Shown: positions 46,950-56,247, counted from the first letter of the stretch. The stretch: DNA of 64,000 bases from CAYYYA01 sp964517065 (GCA_964517065.1 CAZFBK010000002.1:4843-68842), one strand, 5' to 3'. Translations and numbers: made by a program. Notes: generated by a model not told the origin, from the letters alone.

Positions 46950-47546
46950 TTATTCGAACATGATTGCCTCATCCGCACGTCGGTAAGAATACAATTCGTT
47001 CTCATGAAACCATAATTGAATCTCATATTTTGCTTCTTCCAAATTTCCAGAAGCGTGTACAAGATTTCTGACGGGACGCTTCTTGGTATTTGCCAAGGCT
47101 GGAGAGTCAATAGAAAAATCTCCGCGAATTGTCCCAGGTTGTGCGAAGACTGGTAAGGTCGCACCGACAATCATACGAATACTATCAATAGCATGTACCC
47201 CTTCAAACACCATAGCCATGACCGGACCCGAGCTGAGGAATTCCATATTCCAGCTGTTGACCATCTTGCCGAGGGTGACAGGATCCATCGTACCTAATTC
47301 TTCATTAGCATCCATACCGTACTTGGCGTACGTCTCCAAAGTTTTCTTGCCGATATTTTCTAATAGCTCAGTACGAGAATCAGGATAATGTTTCGCCACT
47401 AGCTCCTTATCGACATGAATCATTTTGGCGCCGATTATTTTCAAACCGGCTTTTTCAAACCGGCTGATAATCTCTCCAATTAATCCGCGTTGCACGCCAT
47501 CTGGTTTGACTAAGACTAAACTTCTTTCAATGATTGAGTCTCCCAT
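46950..47546 (-). CDS. ndk: nucleoside diphosphate kinase, long form
   Basis: Transfers phosphate between NTPs and NDPs. I start at ATG 47546 (MGDSIIERSLVLVKPDGVQRG), 198 residues. The active-site His is in RNLVHASGNLEEAKYEIQLWF; the usual NxxHgSD is altered to VHASGN. Between the Kpn loop and the catalytic His there is an extra region (KYGMDANEELGTMDPVTLGKMV) that makes it about 50 residues longer than the standard 140-residue enzyme. It lies 4 bp after the response-regulator gene. Confidence 0.92.
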   Translation of the reverse strand: MGDSIIERSLVLVKPDGVQRGLIGEIISRFEKAGLKIIGAKMIHVDKELVAKHYPDSRTELLENIGKKTLETYAKYGMDANEELGTMDPVTLGKMVNSWNMEFLSSGPVMAMVFEGVHAIDSIRMIVGATLPVFAQPGTIRGDFSIDSPALANTKKRPVRNLVHASGNLEEAKYEIQLWFHENELYSYRRADEAIMFE

Positions 47547-47550
47547 ATAA

Positions 47551-47928
47551 TTATTGTGGTAGTAATGTTTTAACTTTGGCAACAACTTCAGACGGTGTAA
47601 TATTGGCTTTAACCAAATACCCCACTGCCCCGAGCTCATTACCCTTCTTCACGTCTTCATCCTGACCGAGATTGGTCAATAGCAATACAGGAATATTTTT
47701 GGTATTAGGATTTTCTTTTAGTTTTTTCAGCACGGTGAAACCATCCATCTTCGGCATGATGACATCAAGAAGAATAAAATCTGGCTTTTCTTTATCAGCC
47801 ATTTGTAAACCTTCTTCTCCGTTATTAGCTTTGATCAAAGTAAAACCGTCATTTTGAAATTTTACTTGATACATATTGGACAACATTTCCTCGTCTTCCA
47901 CGAGTAGGATACGCTTTAGTTCTGCCAT
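47551..47928 (-). CDS. stand-alone response-regulator receiver protein
   Basis: 125 residues, CheY-like. Acidic pair DEE near 11-13, phospho-Asp in ILLDVIMPKMDG (near 54), Thr/Ser in LLLTN, Lys in LVKANITP (near 108). There is no output domain, and no histidine kinase is adjacent. A promoter with a -10 nine nt before the ATG overlaps the 3' end of the comEC MBL gene, so the receiver and ndk can be transcribed together from here. Confidence 0.92.
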   Translation of the reverse strand: MAELKRILLVEDEEMLSNMYQVKFQNDGFTLIKANNGEEGLQMADKEKPDFILLDVIMPKMDGFTVLKKLKENPNTKNIPVLLLTNLGQDEDVKKGNELGAVGYLVKANITPSEVVAKVKTLLPQ

Positions 47929-47933
47929 AGGAT

Positions 47934-48854
47934 TTATATTATATTAACTTTTTTGAGTATACCCAAAAAGAGGTTGTTTGGCAAGTCTGCGGTGGGATAC
48001 CAGCGCCAGCTACTGGTCGTCAGTTCTAGCGTCATACTACCAGTATCAATAGTGGAAATAATCTGACAATTAACGTCATGTAAACGTTTCAAGGTATCGG
48101 CGTGAGGATGACCATAGCTGTTATCTTTGCCAGCGGAGATCAGACAAAGCTTCGGCTGTACCGCTGCCAAAAAATCCGCAGCGGAAGAATTCTTGCTGCC
48201 ATGATGACCAACTTTCAAAACCTCTGCTTCCACAGTCTGACCTGATTGTAAAATACTTTGCTCTTGTGCACTCGGCAAATCTCCCGTCAGAAGTACATCC
48301 TCAGAGCCCCAGCTCAAACGTCCAACAAGTGAAGCTTCATTTCTTTGTCCCGACTGGTAGCGCACTGGCCAGAGCCAATGCAAACTAACACCAGAATCCC
48401 AATGATATTCTTCGCCCTGACGAATCAGATGCAAAGGCACGCCCCGGTCTCGCAATGTCCTGATCAAAGACTGATAGGAGGCGGCCGAGTTATCCAGATC
48501 ACCGTTGAACCAGAATTCACCTATCTGATATTTTCTGACTACACTCTCCAGCCCTCCGTAATGATCGAGATCGCTATGCGTCAAAACCAGATAATCAATC
48601 TGACGCTGCCACCAAGGTATCACCTGAGACAAACGATTCGTCACCTGATTATCCTTGCCCCCGTCTATCAGTATCGTGATATTCTCAGGCGTGCGAACAA
48701 ATATACTATCACCCTGACCAATATCTAAAGTGGTAACAGTCAACTTCTGTGACGATGAAGCTGGAATACTCGGTGGAGCTAACACAAGAATCACCGCTAT
48801 CAAGAGCAGTCCGACAATCACAATAAGACTAAGATTTTTTTCTGCTGGACGCAT
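47934..48854 (-). CDS. ComEC metallo-beta-lactamase domain as a separate protein
   Basis: 306 residues. N-terminal anchor (8-27), then the MBL fold equivalent to the C-terminal domain of ComEC: LDIGQGDSIFVRTP, LTHSDLDHYGG (metal motif HxDxDH), LLTGDLPS, KVGHHGSKNSS and an Asp/His end. In most bacteria it is fused to the ComEC channel and is thought to degrade one DNA strand during uptake. Here it overlaps the channel gene by 26 bp, so they are coupled. Confidence 0.9.
   Translation of the reverse strand: MRPAEKNLSLIVIVGLLLIAVILVLAPPSIPASSSQKLTVTTLDIGQGDSIFVRTPENITILIDGGKDNQVTNRLSQVIPWWQRQIDYLVLTHSDLDHYGGLESVVRKYQIGEFWFNGDLDNSAASYQSLIRTLRDRGVPLHLIRQGEEYHWDSGVSLHWLWPVRYQSGQRNEASLVGRLSWGSEDVLLTGDLPSAQEQSILQSGQTVEAEVLKVGHHGSKNSSAADFLAAVQPKLCLISAGKDNSYGHPHADTLKRLHDVNCQIISTIDTGSMTLELTTSSWRWYPTADLPNNLFLGILKKVNII
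47938..47966 (-). promoter_or_regulatory. promoter of the receiver-ndk unit, near-leaderless
   Basis: On the minus strand TTGGGT (47961-47966), 17 nt, TATAAT (47938-47943), ending 9 nt before ATG 47928. Confidence 0.55.
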
Positions 48855-50244
48855 AGTATGTCATAAGTATAAGACAGAGATAGATCAAAAGATACCACCA
48901 GAAAGAAATAGCCGGCAAACTGACAGCAGAGAATGGCAGCAAGCTTCCCAGATAACAGACCAATAATAACCAACGCACTAGAAATAATACGCCCACGGTA
49001 ACTCCCCACCCAATACCCGGCAACCACCAGATCAGCGGAGCTACCAGAGCTCCAACCGTGACAATATCAACCGCTGGCAGCGCCAAGACATTGGTAACCA
49101 AAAAAATTGTTGAGAAGGTCTGAAAGTAATACAGCATCAAAGGAAAGGTAAAGACTTGCGCTGATAAACTGGTAGCAGCAATAGCCCGACAGCCAAAGGC
49201 TTCCGGCAAGAAACCCAGCCACTGTTCAAAACGTTTTTGCCAGAACAACAATCCAGCCATAGCCAGGAAGGACAGCTGCCAACCGATGTCATACATCAGA
49301 CTGAGCGGATTCAAAGCTGTCAGACCGGCAGCCACCAAAATCAAGACGTACCAAGGATCGTATTGACGATGAACTACCTGACTCAACAATACCAGACCAG
49401 CCATGATCGCTGCTCGGACTGCCGAAGCCTGAAAGCCAATGATGGTAACGTAGAGCGTCAAAATTGTCACTACCAGGCCAAAAGTGAATGATCGACGCCA
49501 ACACAGAGCTACTGCTACGGCTTGTAGCGCTCCTACCAAGAGAGTCATATTCATACCGGAAATAGCCATGACATGACTGAGCCCGACACGTGAAAACTGA
49601 GTAGTAAGATCGGCTGGCAAATCCTTACGCTCAGCCAGCATCATCGCCCGCGTGACATTACCCTCAGGTTCAGGCAAATAACGATTGTAACTGTCTGAAT
49701 AAAAACGTTTGATTCGAAAAAGCCAGTAGCGCCAACTGACTGTGTTATCCACCTGCAATTCAGACGGCCGATAACAAATATAATATACCTTCGTCAATGC
49801 CAAATAACGATCATAACGAAAATCTTCAATTGGCTCAGGTCGCTCAAGTTTACAGCTGAAAGAAAGATGCTGACCGGAGAAGTACTCGGGATAACGGTCG
49901 GTGTAGAGCAACACTTTGTAGCCCTTAAGCACGCCAGACTGCAATCTGACTGTCACCAGCTGCTTATTGATTTTACTTTCAACAAATGTTATTTCACCAG
50001 CAACCGTGATATGTCCGAGCGGTGGATGTGGCGACTGCAGATTCGCCCGCAGTTGCCAGGACAATATTCCTATAATCAGTGCAATCACGATCGGCAACAA
50101 TGAACGCTTGTACAGCCAGATAAGCAGACCAGTAACAACACTGATGATAAGTACCAACGTTGGGCCAATAACAAAAAAGCTGGCACCAGCGTTGCCAACC
50201 AAAAAACTCAGAGCGCATAAAAATACGACAGACTTTTTAGCCAT
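48829..50244 (-). CDS. comEC: ComEC/Rec2 competence channel (N-terminal and membrane domains)
   Basis: 471 residues from ATG 50244; the preceding TTG is less likely. An N-terminal OB-like DUF4131 region is followed by the Competence domain: ARAMMLAERKDLP, FSRVGLSHVMAISGMNMTLLVGAL, SAVRAAIMAGLVLLS and NPLSLMYDIGWQLSFLAMAG. About ten helices. It forms the inner-membrane DNA channel for natural transformation, a usual capability in CPR. The MBL domain is encoded separately downstream. Confidence 0.94.
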   Translation of the reverse strand: MAKKSVVFLCALSFLVGNAGASFFVIGPTLVLIISVVTGLLIWLYKRSLLPIVIALIIGILSWQLRANLQSPHPPLGHITVAGEITFVESKINKQLVTVRLQSGVLKGYKVLLYTDRYPEYFSGQHLSFSCKLERPEPIEDFRYDRYLALTKVYYICYRPSELQVDNTVSWRYWLFRIKRFYSDSYNRYLPEPEGNVTRAMMLAERKDLPADLTTQFSRVGLSHVMAISGMNMTLLVGALQAVAVALCWRRSFTFGLVVTILTLYVTIIGFQASAVRAAIMAGLVLLSQVVHRQYDPWYVLILVAAGLTALNPLSLMYDIGWQLSFLAMAGLLFWQKRFEQWLGFLPEAFGCRAIAATSLSAQVFTFPLMLYYFQTFSTIFLVTNVLALPAVDIVTVGALVAPLIWWLPGIGWGVTVGVLFLVRWLLLVCYLGSLLPFSAVSLPAISFWWYLLIYLCLILMTYYASSRKKS

Positions 50245-50301
50245 CAATTTCGCTTTTCCAACCTATGATACCAACTGGATTTGGAAAAGCAAGCGCCGTC
50301 G

Positions 50302-51729
50302 CTACCAGCGAATGCGTGTGGCCGGAATAGTCATGACCTGATCATCAGCCACAGCGATCCAATCAGTACTACTGCTCTGCCATTGCAACTGATCAGGTAT
50401 TAAACGGATATTGGCACTTCCATGAGTATTAGTAATAGGCAGGATACGCAACGTCTGCCCTGACTGCACAACCAAACCTTGTGGAAAACGTAAGATGGCT
50501 TTTGTTAGTTGAACGAGCGGTACTTCGAGTGACACAACTCTGCCATCTAATAAAACCTGCCAGTTATCAAGCACCGTCTGCTGATCAGACTGAATCTCAA
50601 CAACCGCTTGATAGATAGTTATTGGCTTAGCAGAGGAGCTCGTAGGCTTCAAAATATACTGATCTGACTGATCAACCAACGACCAGGAAATTTGATCACG
50701 AACAAAGTTTTGTTTCTTTACGAGTGTGGTACCACTCTGCCATTTAATCTCTTGGCCAGAAACAAATCCGAGACCTGTCATTGAAGAGAGTCGAGCTTCT
50801 ACACTGGCGCCCGCCTGTGATGCCTGACCGATCAGACGTATGTTGAGCTTTGTGATGGTCCCTGGGGTGACGGTGATAGCACCAACACCAGTGACCAAAT
50901 CTATTTGATTAAAAAATTCTGTAGAATCTTTCCAACTGCGAACGAGCTTGTCACCATTGAGTAGTTGTATCTCAGACAATGAGAAGTCTTTGGTAGCTAC
51001 CCTGAAGCTCATGCGGGTGACGTCGATGGGCTCACCCGTGGCATTGAGCTGAAAAACTAAATCTCCTTGTTGGTTAGCTGAAATCGCTGCGGACTCTATC
51101 GGAGACCCACTGACGGCTAGCAGAGCTCCTCTATCAGCCAATGATAGCTCTTTGGTCGTCAGAGGTAGGACAGACGTTAATGTCACAGTCTGATCATTCT
51201 GGACTAGGGTGATATCACCAGCGTCAAGAAGTGAAATTTGCATCAGCTGACCTTGCGAAGCAGTGGCCCAACCAGTGTGCAAGGCGATTGAATGAATACC
51301 GGGCTTCAAATCAGAAACCAGATGATAGGTAAGATCACCTTGAGGAGTGAGGACTTGTCCTTCGCCAACCTGCACTTCGTCTAGATACAAACGTACGGGA
51401 GACAACTTGGTCAGCTCTCCCACACCGTTCAGAGTAAAGTGGAGTGATAATAATTTCGCCGGTTTATCAGTGATTTTCAAAACATATCGAGCAGCCTCAA
51501 AATCTTTCTGAGGCACGACAATAGACTGAGCTTGGGTGAAATGAGGATCAAGCCACATACTAGCTGTACTCGTTATGGTACTTTCTGGACGGACTGATTG
51601 TGTAAAAGAAATAAGAGGTAAGGCAAAAATCACACCGAGTGACAAAGCGCTAGCCATGAGAAATGATAGGGAAATATGATGATGAAGCTCAACGCGCTTA
51701 TGGCGTTTCGGTTCCAAATGGTCAAACAT
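50302..51729 (-). CDS. single-pass protein with repeated extracellular beta domains
   Basis: 475 residues. Cytosolic His/Lys-rich start, helix at about 22-44, then an exported region with several Ig-like beta sandwiches: LSLHFTLNGVGELTKLSPVRLYLDE near 95-120 and GLVVQSGQTLRILPI near 415-430. It shows weak internal similarity between segments at about 75-170, 215-310 and 370-470. The function is unknown; it resembles pilus-associated or adhesive CPR surface proteins. An extended -10 lies 30 nt upstream (51757-51762). Confidence 0.7.
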   Translation of the reverse strand: MFDHLEPKRHKRVELHHHISLSFLMASALSLGVIFALPLISFTQSVRPESTITSTASMWLDPHFTQAQSIVVPQKDFEAARYVLKITDKPAKLLSLHFTLNGVGELTKLSPVRLYLDEVQVGEGQVLTPQGDLTYHLVSDLKPGIHSIALHTGWATASQGQLMQISLLDAGDITLVQNDQTVTLTSVLPLTTKELSLADRGALLAVSGSPIESAAISANQQGDLVFQLNATGEPIDVTRMSFRVATKDFSLSEIQLLNGDKLVRSWKDSTEFFNQIDLVTGVGAITVTPGTITKLNIRLIGQASQAGASVEARLSSMTGLGFVSGQEIKWQSGTTLVKKQNFVRDQISWSLVDQSDQYILKPTSSSAKPITIYQAVVEIQSDQQTVLDNWQVLLDGRVVSLEVPLVQLTKAILRFPQGLVVQSGQTLRILPITNTHGSANIRLIPDQLQWQSSSTDWIAVADDQVMTIPATRIRW

Positions 51730-51756
51730 GGGGTTTCGACTAATGGTTATGCTATT

Positions 51757-51762
51757 AGTATA
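51757..51762 (-). promoter_or_regulatory. extended -10 of the beta-domain surface protein
   Basis: TGC-TATACT on the minus strand, about 27 nt before ATG 51729. Confidence 0.45.
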
Positions 51763-51782
51763 GCATATTTCTTACTTATTGG

Positions 51783-52871
51783 TTATTTCTTTACTAACCC
51801 CACCTGCTGCTCCAACCGTTTCTTCATGAACTCCATCAGCTCGCCGTCCAAGACAGTCTGAGGATCTTTAGTTTCAAATTTAGTTCTGTGATCTTTGACC
51901 ATTTTATACGGATGTAGGACATAGGAACGAATCTGATTGCCCCAGGCGGCTTCAGTTAATTCACCACGAAGAGCCTGACGCTCTTCATCTTTCTCCGCCT
52001 GATAATATACAGATAGCTTACCGAGCAAATACTTCATGGCTTGTTCCTTGTTCTGCATTTGTGAACGTTCATTCTGGCAGGTCACCACAATGCCGGTTGG
52101 CAGATGGGTTATGCGAACTGCTGAATCAGTCGTATTGACGGACTGTCCGCCTTTACCAGAGGAACGATAGACGTCAATGCGCAAATCTTTATCGTCAATC
52201 TGAATCTCAGCCAGTTCATCAAGCTCTGGCAAAACCTCAACCATAGCAAATGATGTATGACGAGCCTGATCAGCATCATACGGTGATAGACGGACCAGAC
52301 GATGCACACCACTCTCGGTCTTGAGATAACCGTAAGCATACGAACCGGAAATTTTAATAGTAGTATTTTTGATACCAGCCTCCTGTCCGGCAGTACGGTT
52401 AAGTACTTCTGCTTTCCAGCGTTGACGTTCTGCTAACCGTAAATACATTCGTTCCAGCATCTGAGCCCAGTCTTGTGCATCAACTCCACCGGCACCGGCG
52501 TAGATAGTAAGAATCGCTGGTCGGGTATCGTGTTCTCCTTGTAGCACCATTTCGAATTCTAGTTGCGCGACCATCTGACTGATCTGCTGCAGACGCTCAA
52601 TAATATCATCGGTCAGCGATTCATCAGCCGACAAAGCAACCAAATCACGAAGATCATTTTGGATCACAGTCCAAACATCAAGCTGATGCTGCAGTCGTCC
52701 GGCTTCTTGACTGACTTTCTCCGCCGTTTGTCTGTCATCCCAGAAATGCGTCTCTTGCATTTTTTGCTGCAAATGATTTAGTTGTAGCCGCTTCTGATCC
52801 AAATGCAAAGCTGCCCAGGCGCGTTGCACACGGGACAGCTGTGTCTCTAATTCTGTCTGCAGAGGGTTCAC
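51783..52871 (-). CDS. prfB: peptide chain release factor 2
   Basis: Recognises UGA and UAA stops and releases the peptide. 362 residues from GTG 52871, with no programmed frameshift. The catalytic GGQ is in SSGKGGQSVNTTDSA. The stop-recognition loop reads LVRLSPYDADQARHTSFA: the RF2-type SPF tripeptide is SPY here. The HTSFAMVEV that follows confirms RF2 over RF1. Its presence shows that UGA is a stop in this genome. It lies 5 bp downstream of the HtrA gene. Confidence 0.95.
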   Translation of the reverse strand: MNPLQTELETQLSRVQRAWAALHLDQKRLQLNHLQQKMQETHFWDDRQTAEKVSQEAGRLQHQLDVWTVIQNDLRDLVALSADESLTDDIIERLQQISQMVAQLEFEMVLQGEHDTRPAILTIYAGAGGVDAQDWAQMLERMYLRLAERQRWKAEVLNRTAGQEAGIKNTTIKISGSYAYGYLKTESGVHRLVRLSPYDADQARHTSFAMVEVLPELDELAEIQIDDKDLRIDVYRSSGKGGQSVNTTDSAVRITHLPTGIVVTCQNERSQMQNKEQAMKYLLGKLSVYYQAEKDEERQALRGELTEAAWGNQIRSYVLHPYKMVKDHRTKFETKDPQTVLDGELMEFMKKRLEQQVGLVKK

Positions 52872-52876
52872 CGAAA

Positions 52877-54124
52877 TTACTTTGTTTGTTTATATCGATC
52901 GAGTGTTACTGACAGATCTTTCTCTTTGCCTTTGGAATAGACATGCAGGGTAATCTTATCACCGGGATTCAAACCGGAGATTATTTTGGATAATGTGGTC
53001 TCCGCAGTAATCTTCTGACCATTGACTGAGATAATAATATCGTTTTCTGTCAAACCGGCTTTATCTGCGGGTGATCCCGGTACGATAGCCAACTCATCCT
53101 TAGTCTGACCGCGACTGATCAAAGCACCTGTACTGACCGGCAGCTTGTTTTGCTTGGCCATGTCGTCAGTGATCAGTACATAACGAACACCAAGATACGG
53201 ACGGACAATCTGACCTTCTGTCAGAATGCCTTTGATTATGCTTTTGACTGAGTTAATCGGAATAGCGAAACCGATCAGCTGACCTTCCTGTGAAACAGCC
53301 GTATTGATACCGACAACTTCTCCGGCTAGATTTAATAGTGGGCCACCCGAATTACCTGGATTGATAGCGGCGTCAGTCTGAATAACTCCTTCCAAATTCT
53401 CTGAGGTCCCTCCACCACCAGCCGTGACGCTACGACCAATACCAGAGACAACACCTTTGGTAACGGTGTTGGAAAATTGTGCCAGTGCATTGCCAATAGC
53501 GATAACGGACTGACCGACTTGCAAACTATCAGAATCACCAATGTGAACCACCGGTAAATCCTTGGCCTCGATTTTCAGAACACCGACGTCATTAAAAAGA
53601 TCCGTACCAATGACTTTGGCTTCGTATTCTTTGCCATCATTGAGGGTCACGGAGTAGGTCGCCGCCGTATCACTGACCACATGACGATTAGTCAGAATAT
53701 AACCATCGGCAGAGATGATGAAACCGCTGCCACCGCCTACTTTTTGGATATTGGGCGTGATATTTTTCGGCGTCTGTGGTTGAGGAATCTGGTTACCAAA
53801 AAACTGGTCAAAAGGAGAAAAATTGAAGAAGGGGTCAGTAATCTGCTGCTGCGCCGCTATATCTTTTTTTATCGTGACCGAGACGACACTCGGTGAAACG
53901 CTCTGAACTAAATCAATAGTCGAAGAATCTTCGGTCACTTTCAGAATTTTGTTTTTATCATCTTGAATCACTGTCATGGTGCCGCCTCCGGGGGTGCTAT
54001 TCGGCGAACCAGCGAGACGAATCCATTGCTGACCATAGTTAATAAAAATATAAGAACCAAAGAAACCGCCAATCAAAGCGATCATCACTGTCAGAAGAGG
54101 GCTGAGATATTTCTGAGATATCAT
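52877..54124 (-). CDS. HtrA/DegP-type trypsin-like protease with PDZ domain
   Basis: 415 residues. N-terminal anchor (about 8-29), a linker, then the protease domain with His in TNRHVVSD (near 145), Asp in LFNDVGVLKIE (near 176) and Ser in NPGNSGGPLL (near 258). One C-terminal PDZ domain (VPGSPADKAGLTENDIIISVNGQ). It degrades or chaperones misfolded exported proteins. It follows a small anchored gene and precedes prfB. Confidence 0.95.
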   Translation of the reverse strand: MISQKYLSPLLTVMIALIGGFFGSYIFINYGQQWIRLAGSPNSTPGGGTMTVIQDDKNKILKVTEDSSTIDLVQSVSPSVVSVTIKKDIAAQQQITDPFFNFSPFDQFFGNQIPQPQTPKNITPNIQKVGGGSGFIISADGYILTNRHVVSDTAATYSVTLNDGKEYEAKVIGTDLFNDVGVLKIEAKDLPVVHIGDSDSLQVGQSVIAIGNALAQFSNTVTKGVVSGIGRSVTAGGGGTSENLEGVIQTDAAINPGNSGGPLLNLAGEVVGINTAVSQEGQLIGFAIPINSVKSIIKGILTEGQIVRPYLGVRYVLITDDMAKQNKLPVSTGALISRGQTKDELAIVPGSPADKAGLTENDIIISVNGQKITAETTLSKIISGLNPGDKITLHVYSKGKEKDLSVTLDRYKQTK

Positions 54125-54140
54125 AAACCTTGTACCTTAA

Positions 54141-54422
54141 TTATTGTAATTGTTTATATTGATCTAATAAATTCTTGACAGCATTGGCATCCATGGGGCT
54201 ATTTTGTCCGTCGGCAGGGCTGATCAAAGTGCCGAAACCTTGTTCCAGCATTGGCTTCAAAAAGAGATAACCCACAACCAACGGCACCACGAACAGTAAA
54301 ATATTAATCCAAATAAAAACTCTGCTCCAAAAAAAATGACGATCGATCTTATGCAAACGCTGTTTGATATCGGCTAATTCCTTCGCTTGTTGGTCCAAGT
54401 GCTCTTGTAGCTCTATATCCAT
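54141..54422 (-). CDS. small membrane protein with coiled-coil N-terminus
   Basis: 93 residues. Helical, charged start (ELQEHLDQQAKELADIKQRLHKIDRH), one helix at about 31-56 with FVVPLVVGYLF, and a polar tail. It sits 16 bp before htrA and may be its partner or an independent orphan. No family recognised. Confidence 0.65.
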   Translation of the reverse strand: MDIELQEHLDQQAKELADIKQRLHKIDRHFFWSRVFIWINILLFVVPLVVGYLFLKPMLEQGFGTLISPADGQNSPMDANAVKNLLDQYKQLQ

Positions 54423-54483
54423 ATGAGAATAATAAAAGGGACTTAGGGTTCAAATGATTATACAATTCTGCAACAAGAATCTT

Positions 54484-54960
54484 TCAGCGGTTAGATTTGG
54501 CTTTTTTGCTCTTCTTCATCATGGCCAATAACTCACGCTGGAAACTTCCTGCGTCTTTGAACTGCCGATAAACTGAAGCGAAGCGGATATAGGCCACTTC
54601 ATCGAAAGGCTTGAGACGCTTCATGACGATTTCACCAAGCTCTTTGGTCGTCAGCTCTGATTTACGACTTTTGTGAATATCTCGTTCGATGGTATGAACT
54701 AGATTATAAAATTTGTCTTCGGTAAAAGAGCGCTTCTCCAAAGAACGGTGCAGGCCATGAGCCAATTTCTCACGTGAATATGGCTGACGTCTGCCATCAC
54801 GTTTGACTACCAAGATATCCAACAACTCAACTTCTTCCAGAGTAGAAAAACGGAATGCGCATTTCAGGCATTCTCGGCGTCGGCGGATCCCAGTTTTGTC
54901 GCTGGTAATCCGTGAATCAATTACTTTGGTATCTTTATAGTTGCAGACCGGGCAATTCAT
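54484..54960 (-). CDS. nrdR: transcriptional repressor NrdR
   Basis: 158 residues. Zinc ribbon CPVCNYKDTKVIDSR...CLKCAFRFSTLE (3-43), followed by an ATP-cone domain (VVKRDGRRQPYSREKLAHGL, KRSFTEDKFYNLV). NrdR senses ATP/dATP and represses ribonucleotide reductase genes. No nrd gene is in the window. A word-repeat tract lies between it and ftsZ. Confidence 0.96.
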   Translation of the reverse strand: MNCPVCNYKDTKVIDSRITSDKTGIRRRRECLKCAFRFSTLEEVELLDILVVKRDGRRQPYSREKLAHGLHRSLEKRSFTEDKFYNLVHTIERDIHKSRKSELTTKELGEIVMKRLKPFDEVAYIRFASVYRQFKDAGSFQRELLAMMKKSKKAKSNR

Positions 54961-55051
54961 GGGAGTAGTTTGGTAGGCTGGTAGTTTGGTAGTTGTACTA
55001 ATGTAGGCTAAATTAAAAACTACAAAACTACTTTTCTACCAATCTACAGCT
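54961..55051. repeat. word-repeat inverted tract (nrdR-ftsZ gap)
   Basis: TAGTTTGGTAG-type words on the left and AAAACTACTTTTCTACCAATCTAC-type words on the right form an imperfect palindrome. Confidence 0.6.
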
Positions 55052-56218
55052 CTACTTCTTCATTTTATTACGTATAAAGGTCGGCATGTCATACTCGCTC
55101 TTTTCTTCCTCAATGGGTTCTTCTCGTTGTGGTTTGGCCTCTTCTCTGGGTTTGACGAAGATTTTCTTTTCCTGTTGACCTAAAGAATTAAAAACCGATT
55201 TATTTGGACGGTAATTCGTTTCTTCTTCTTCAGCATTACGAACGTCTCGTAAATTTTTGAAGCCGGTAGCGATAACTGTGATCTTGATCTGATCGCCCAT
55301 AGATTCATCAATGATCGTACCAAAAATAATCTTGGCAGAGGGGTCCGTGCTAGCAGTAATTACTTCTGCTGCCTCTTGCACCTCATGCATGGAGAGATCA
55401 GGACCGCCAGTGATGGTAAACAAAATACCTTTAGCACCTTCAATAGAAAGTTCTAATAGTGGACTATCAATTGCAGCTTTGGCCGCTTCTACTGCTCTAT
55501 TCTCACCGCTGGCCTGACCAATACCCATCAAAGCTGAGCCGGCATTGCCCATGATGGCTTTGACATCAGCGAAGTCGACATTGATCAATCCCGGAACAGT
55601 AATAATTTCTGAAATTCCCAAGACACCTTGTTTCAGTACTTCATCAACAATCGAGAAGGCCTCCAGCAAAGGAGTGCGTTTGTCGATGATCTGCAATAAA
55701 CGATCGTTAGGAATAGTAATAATAGTATCGACACGATCCATCAATTGTTCATAGCCGGTCTCAGCGATTTCTTTGCGCTTCGCACCTTCGAAAGCAAAGG
55801 GTTTAGTCACGACTGCTACTGTCAAAGCACCAGCTTCACGGGCCAGATCAGCGATGAAACCGATAGCACCTGTGCCGGTACCGCCACCTAAGCCGCAGGT
55901 CAAAAAAACCATATCAGCACCTTCAATACTTTTGGCAATATCGATCTCATTCTCTTCAGCGGAGCGCGATCCCAGATCTGGATCCATCCCAGCTCCCAAA
56001 CCACGAGTTGTAGCCACACCTATCTGAACTTTACGATGTGCTAATGACTGATTCAAAGCCTGAGCATCGGTATTAACCGCGATAAACTCAATGTTGCGTA
56101 CCTTGGAGGCCAACATTCGATTGATCGCTGATCCGCCTGATCCCCCAATACCAACTACTTTGATTTTGGCCAGATTCTCTGCTGGTGGTTTGACTTCGTG
56201 TGCGCTACGTTTTGACAT
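55052..56218 (-). CDS. ftsZ: cell division protein FtsZ
   Basis: Tubulin-like GTPase that forms the division ring. GTP-binding motif GGGTGTGA near residue 110, IKVVGIGGSGGSAINRM start, NTDAQAL, and T7-loop NVDFADVKAIM. C-terminal linker then EEEKSEYDMPTFIRNKMKK, a plausible FtsA-binding tail. 388 residues. A TATAAT -10 (56248-56253) lies 30 nt upstream. ftsA is the next gene upstream (141 bp). Confidence 0.98.
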   Translation of the reverse strand: MSKRSAHEVKPPAENLAKIKVVGIGGSGGSAINRMLASKVRNIEFIAVNTDAQALNQSLAHRKVQIGVATTRGLGAGMDPDLGSRSAEENEIDIAKSIEGADMVFLTCGLGGGTGTGAIGFIADLAREAGALTVAVVTKPFAFEGAKRKEIAETGYEQLMDRVDTIITIPNDRLLQIIDKRTPLLEAFSIVDEVLKQGVLGISEIITVPGLINVDFADVKAIMGNAGSALMGIGQASGENRAVEAAKAAIDSPLLELSIEGAKGILFTITGGPDLSMHEVQEAAEVITASTDPSAKIIFGTIIDESMGDQIKITVIATGFKNLRDVRNAEEEETNYRPNKSVFNSLGQQEKKIFVKPREEAKPQREEPIEEEKSEYDMPTFIRNKMKK

Positions 56219-56247
56219 GGATATTACGAGCCTTAATAATATTGATA

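Noticed and set aside
51783..52880. Programmed frameshift in prfB
   Set aside because: The frame is continuous from GTG 52871 to the stop; no in-frame UGA with upstream SD is present.
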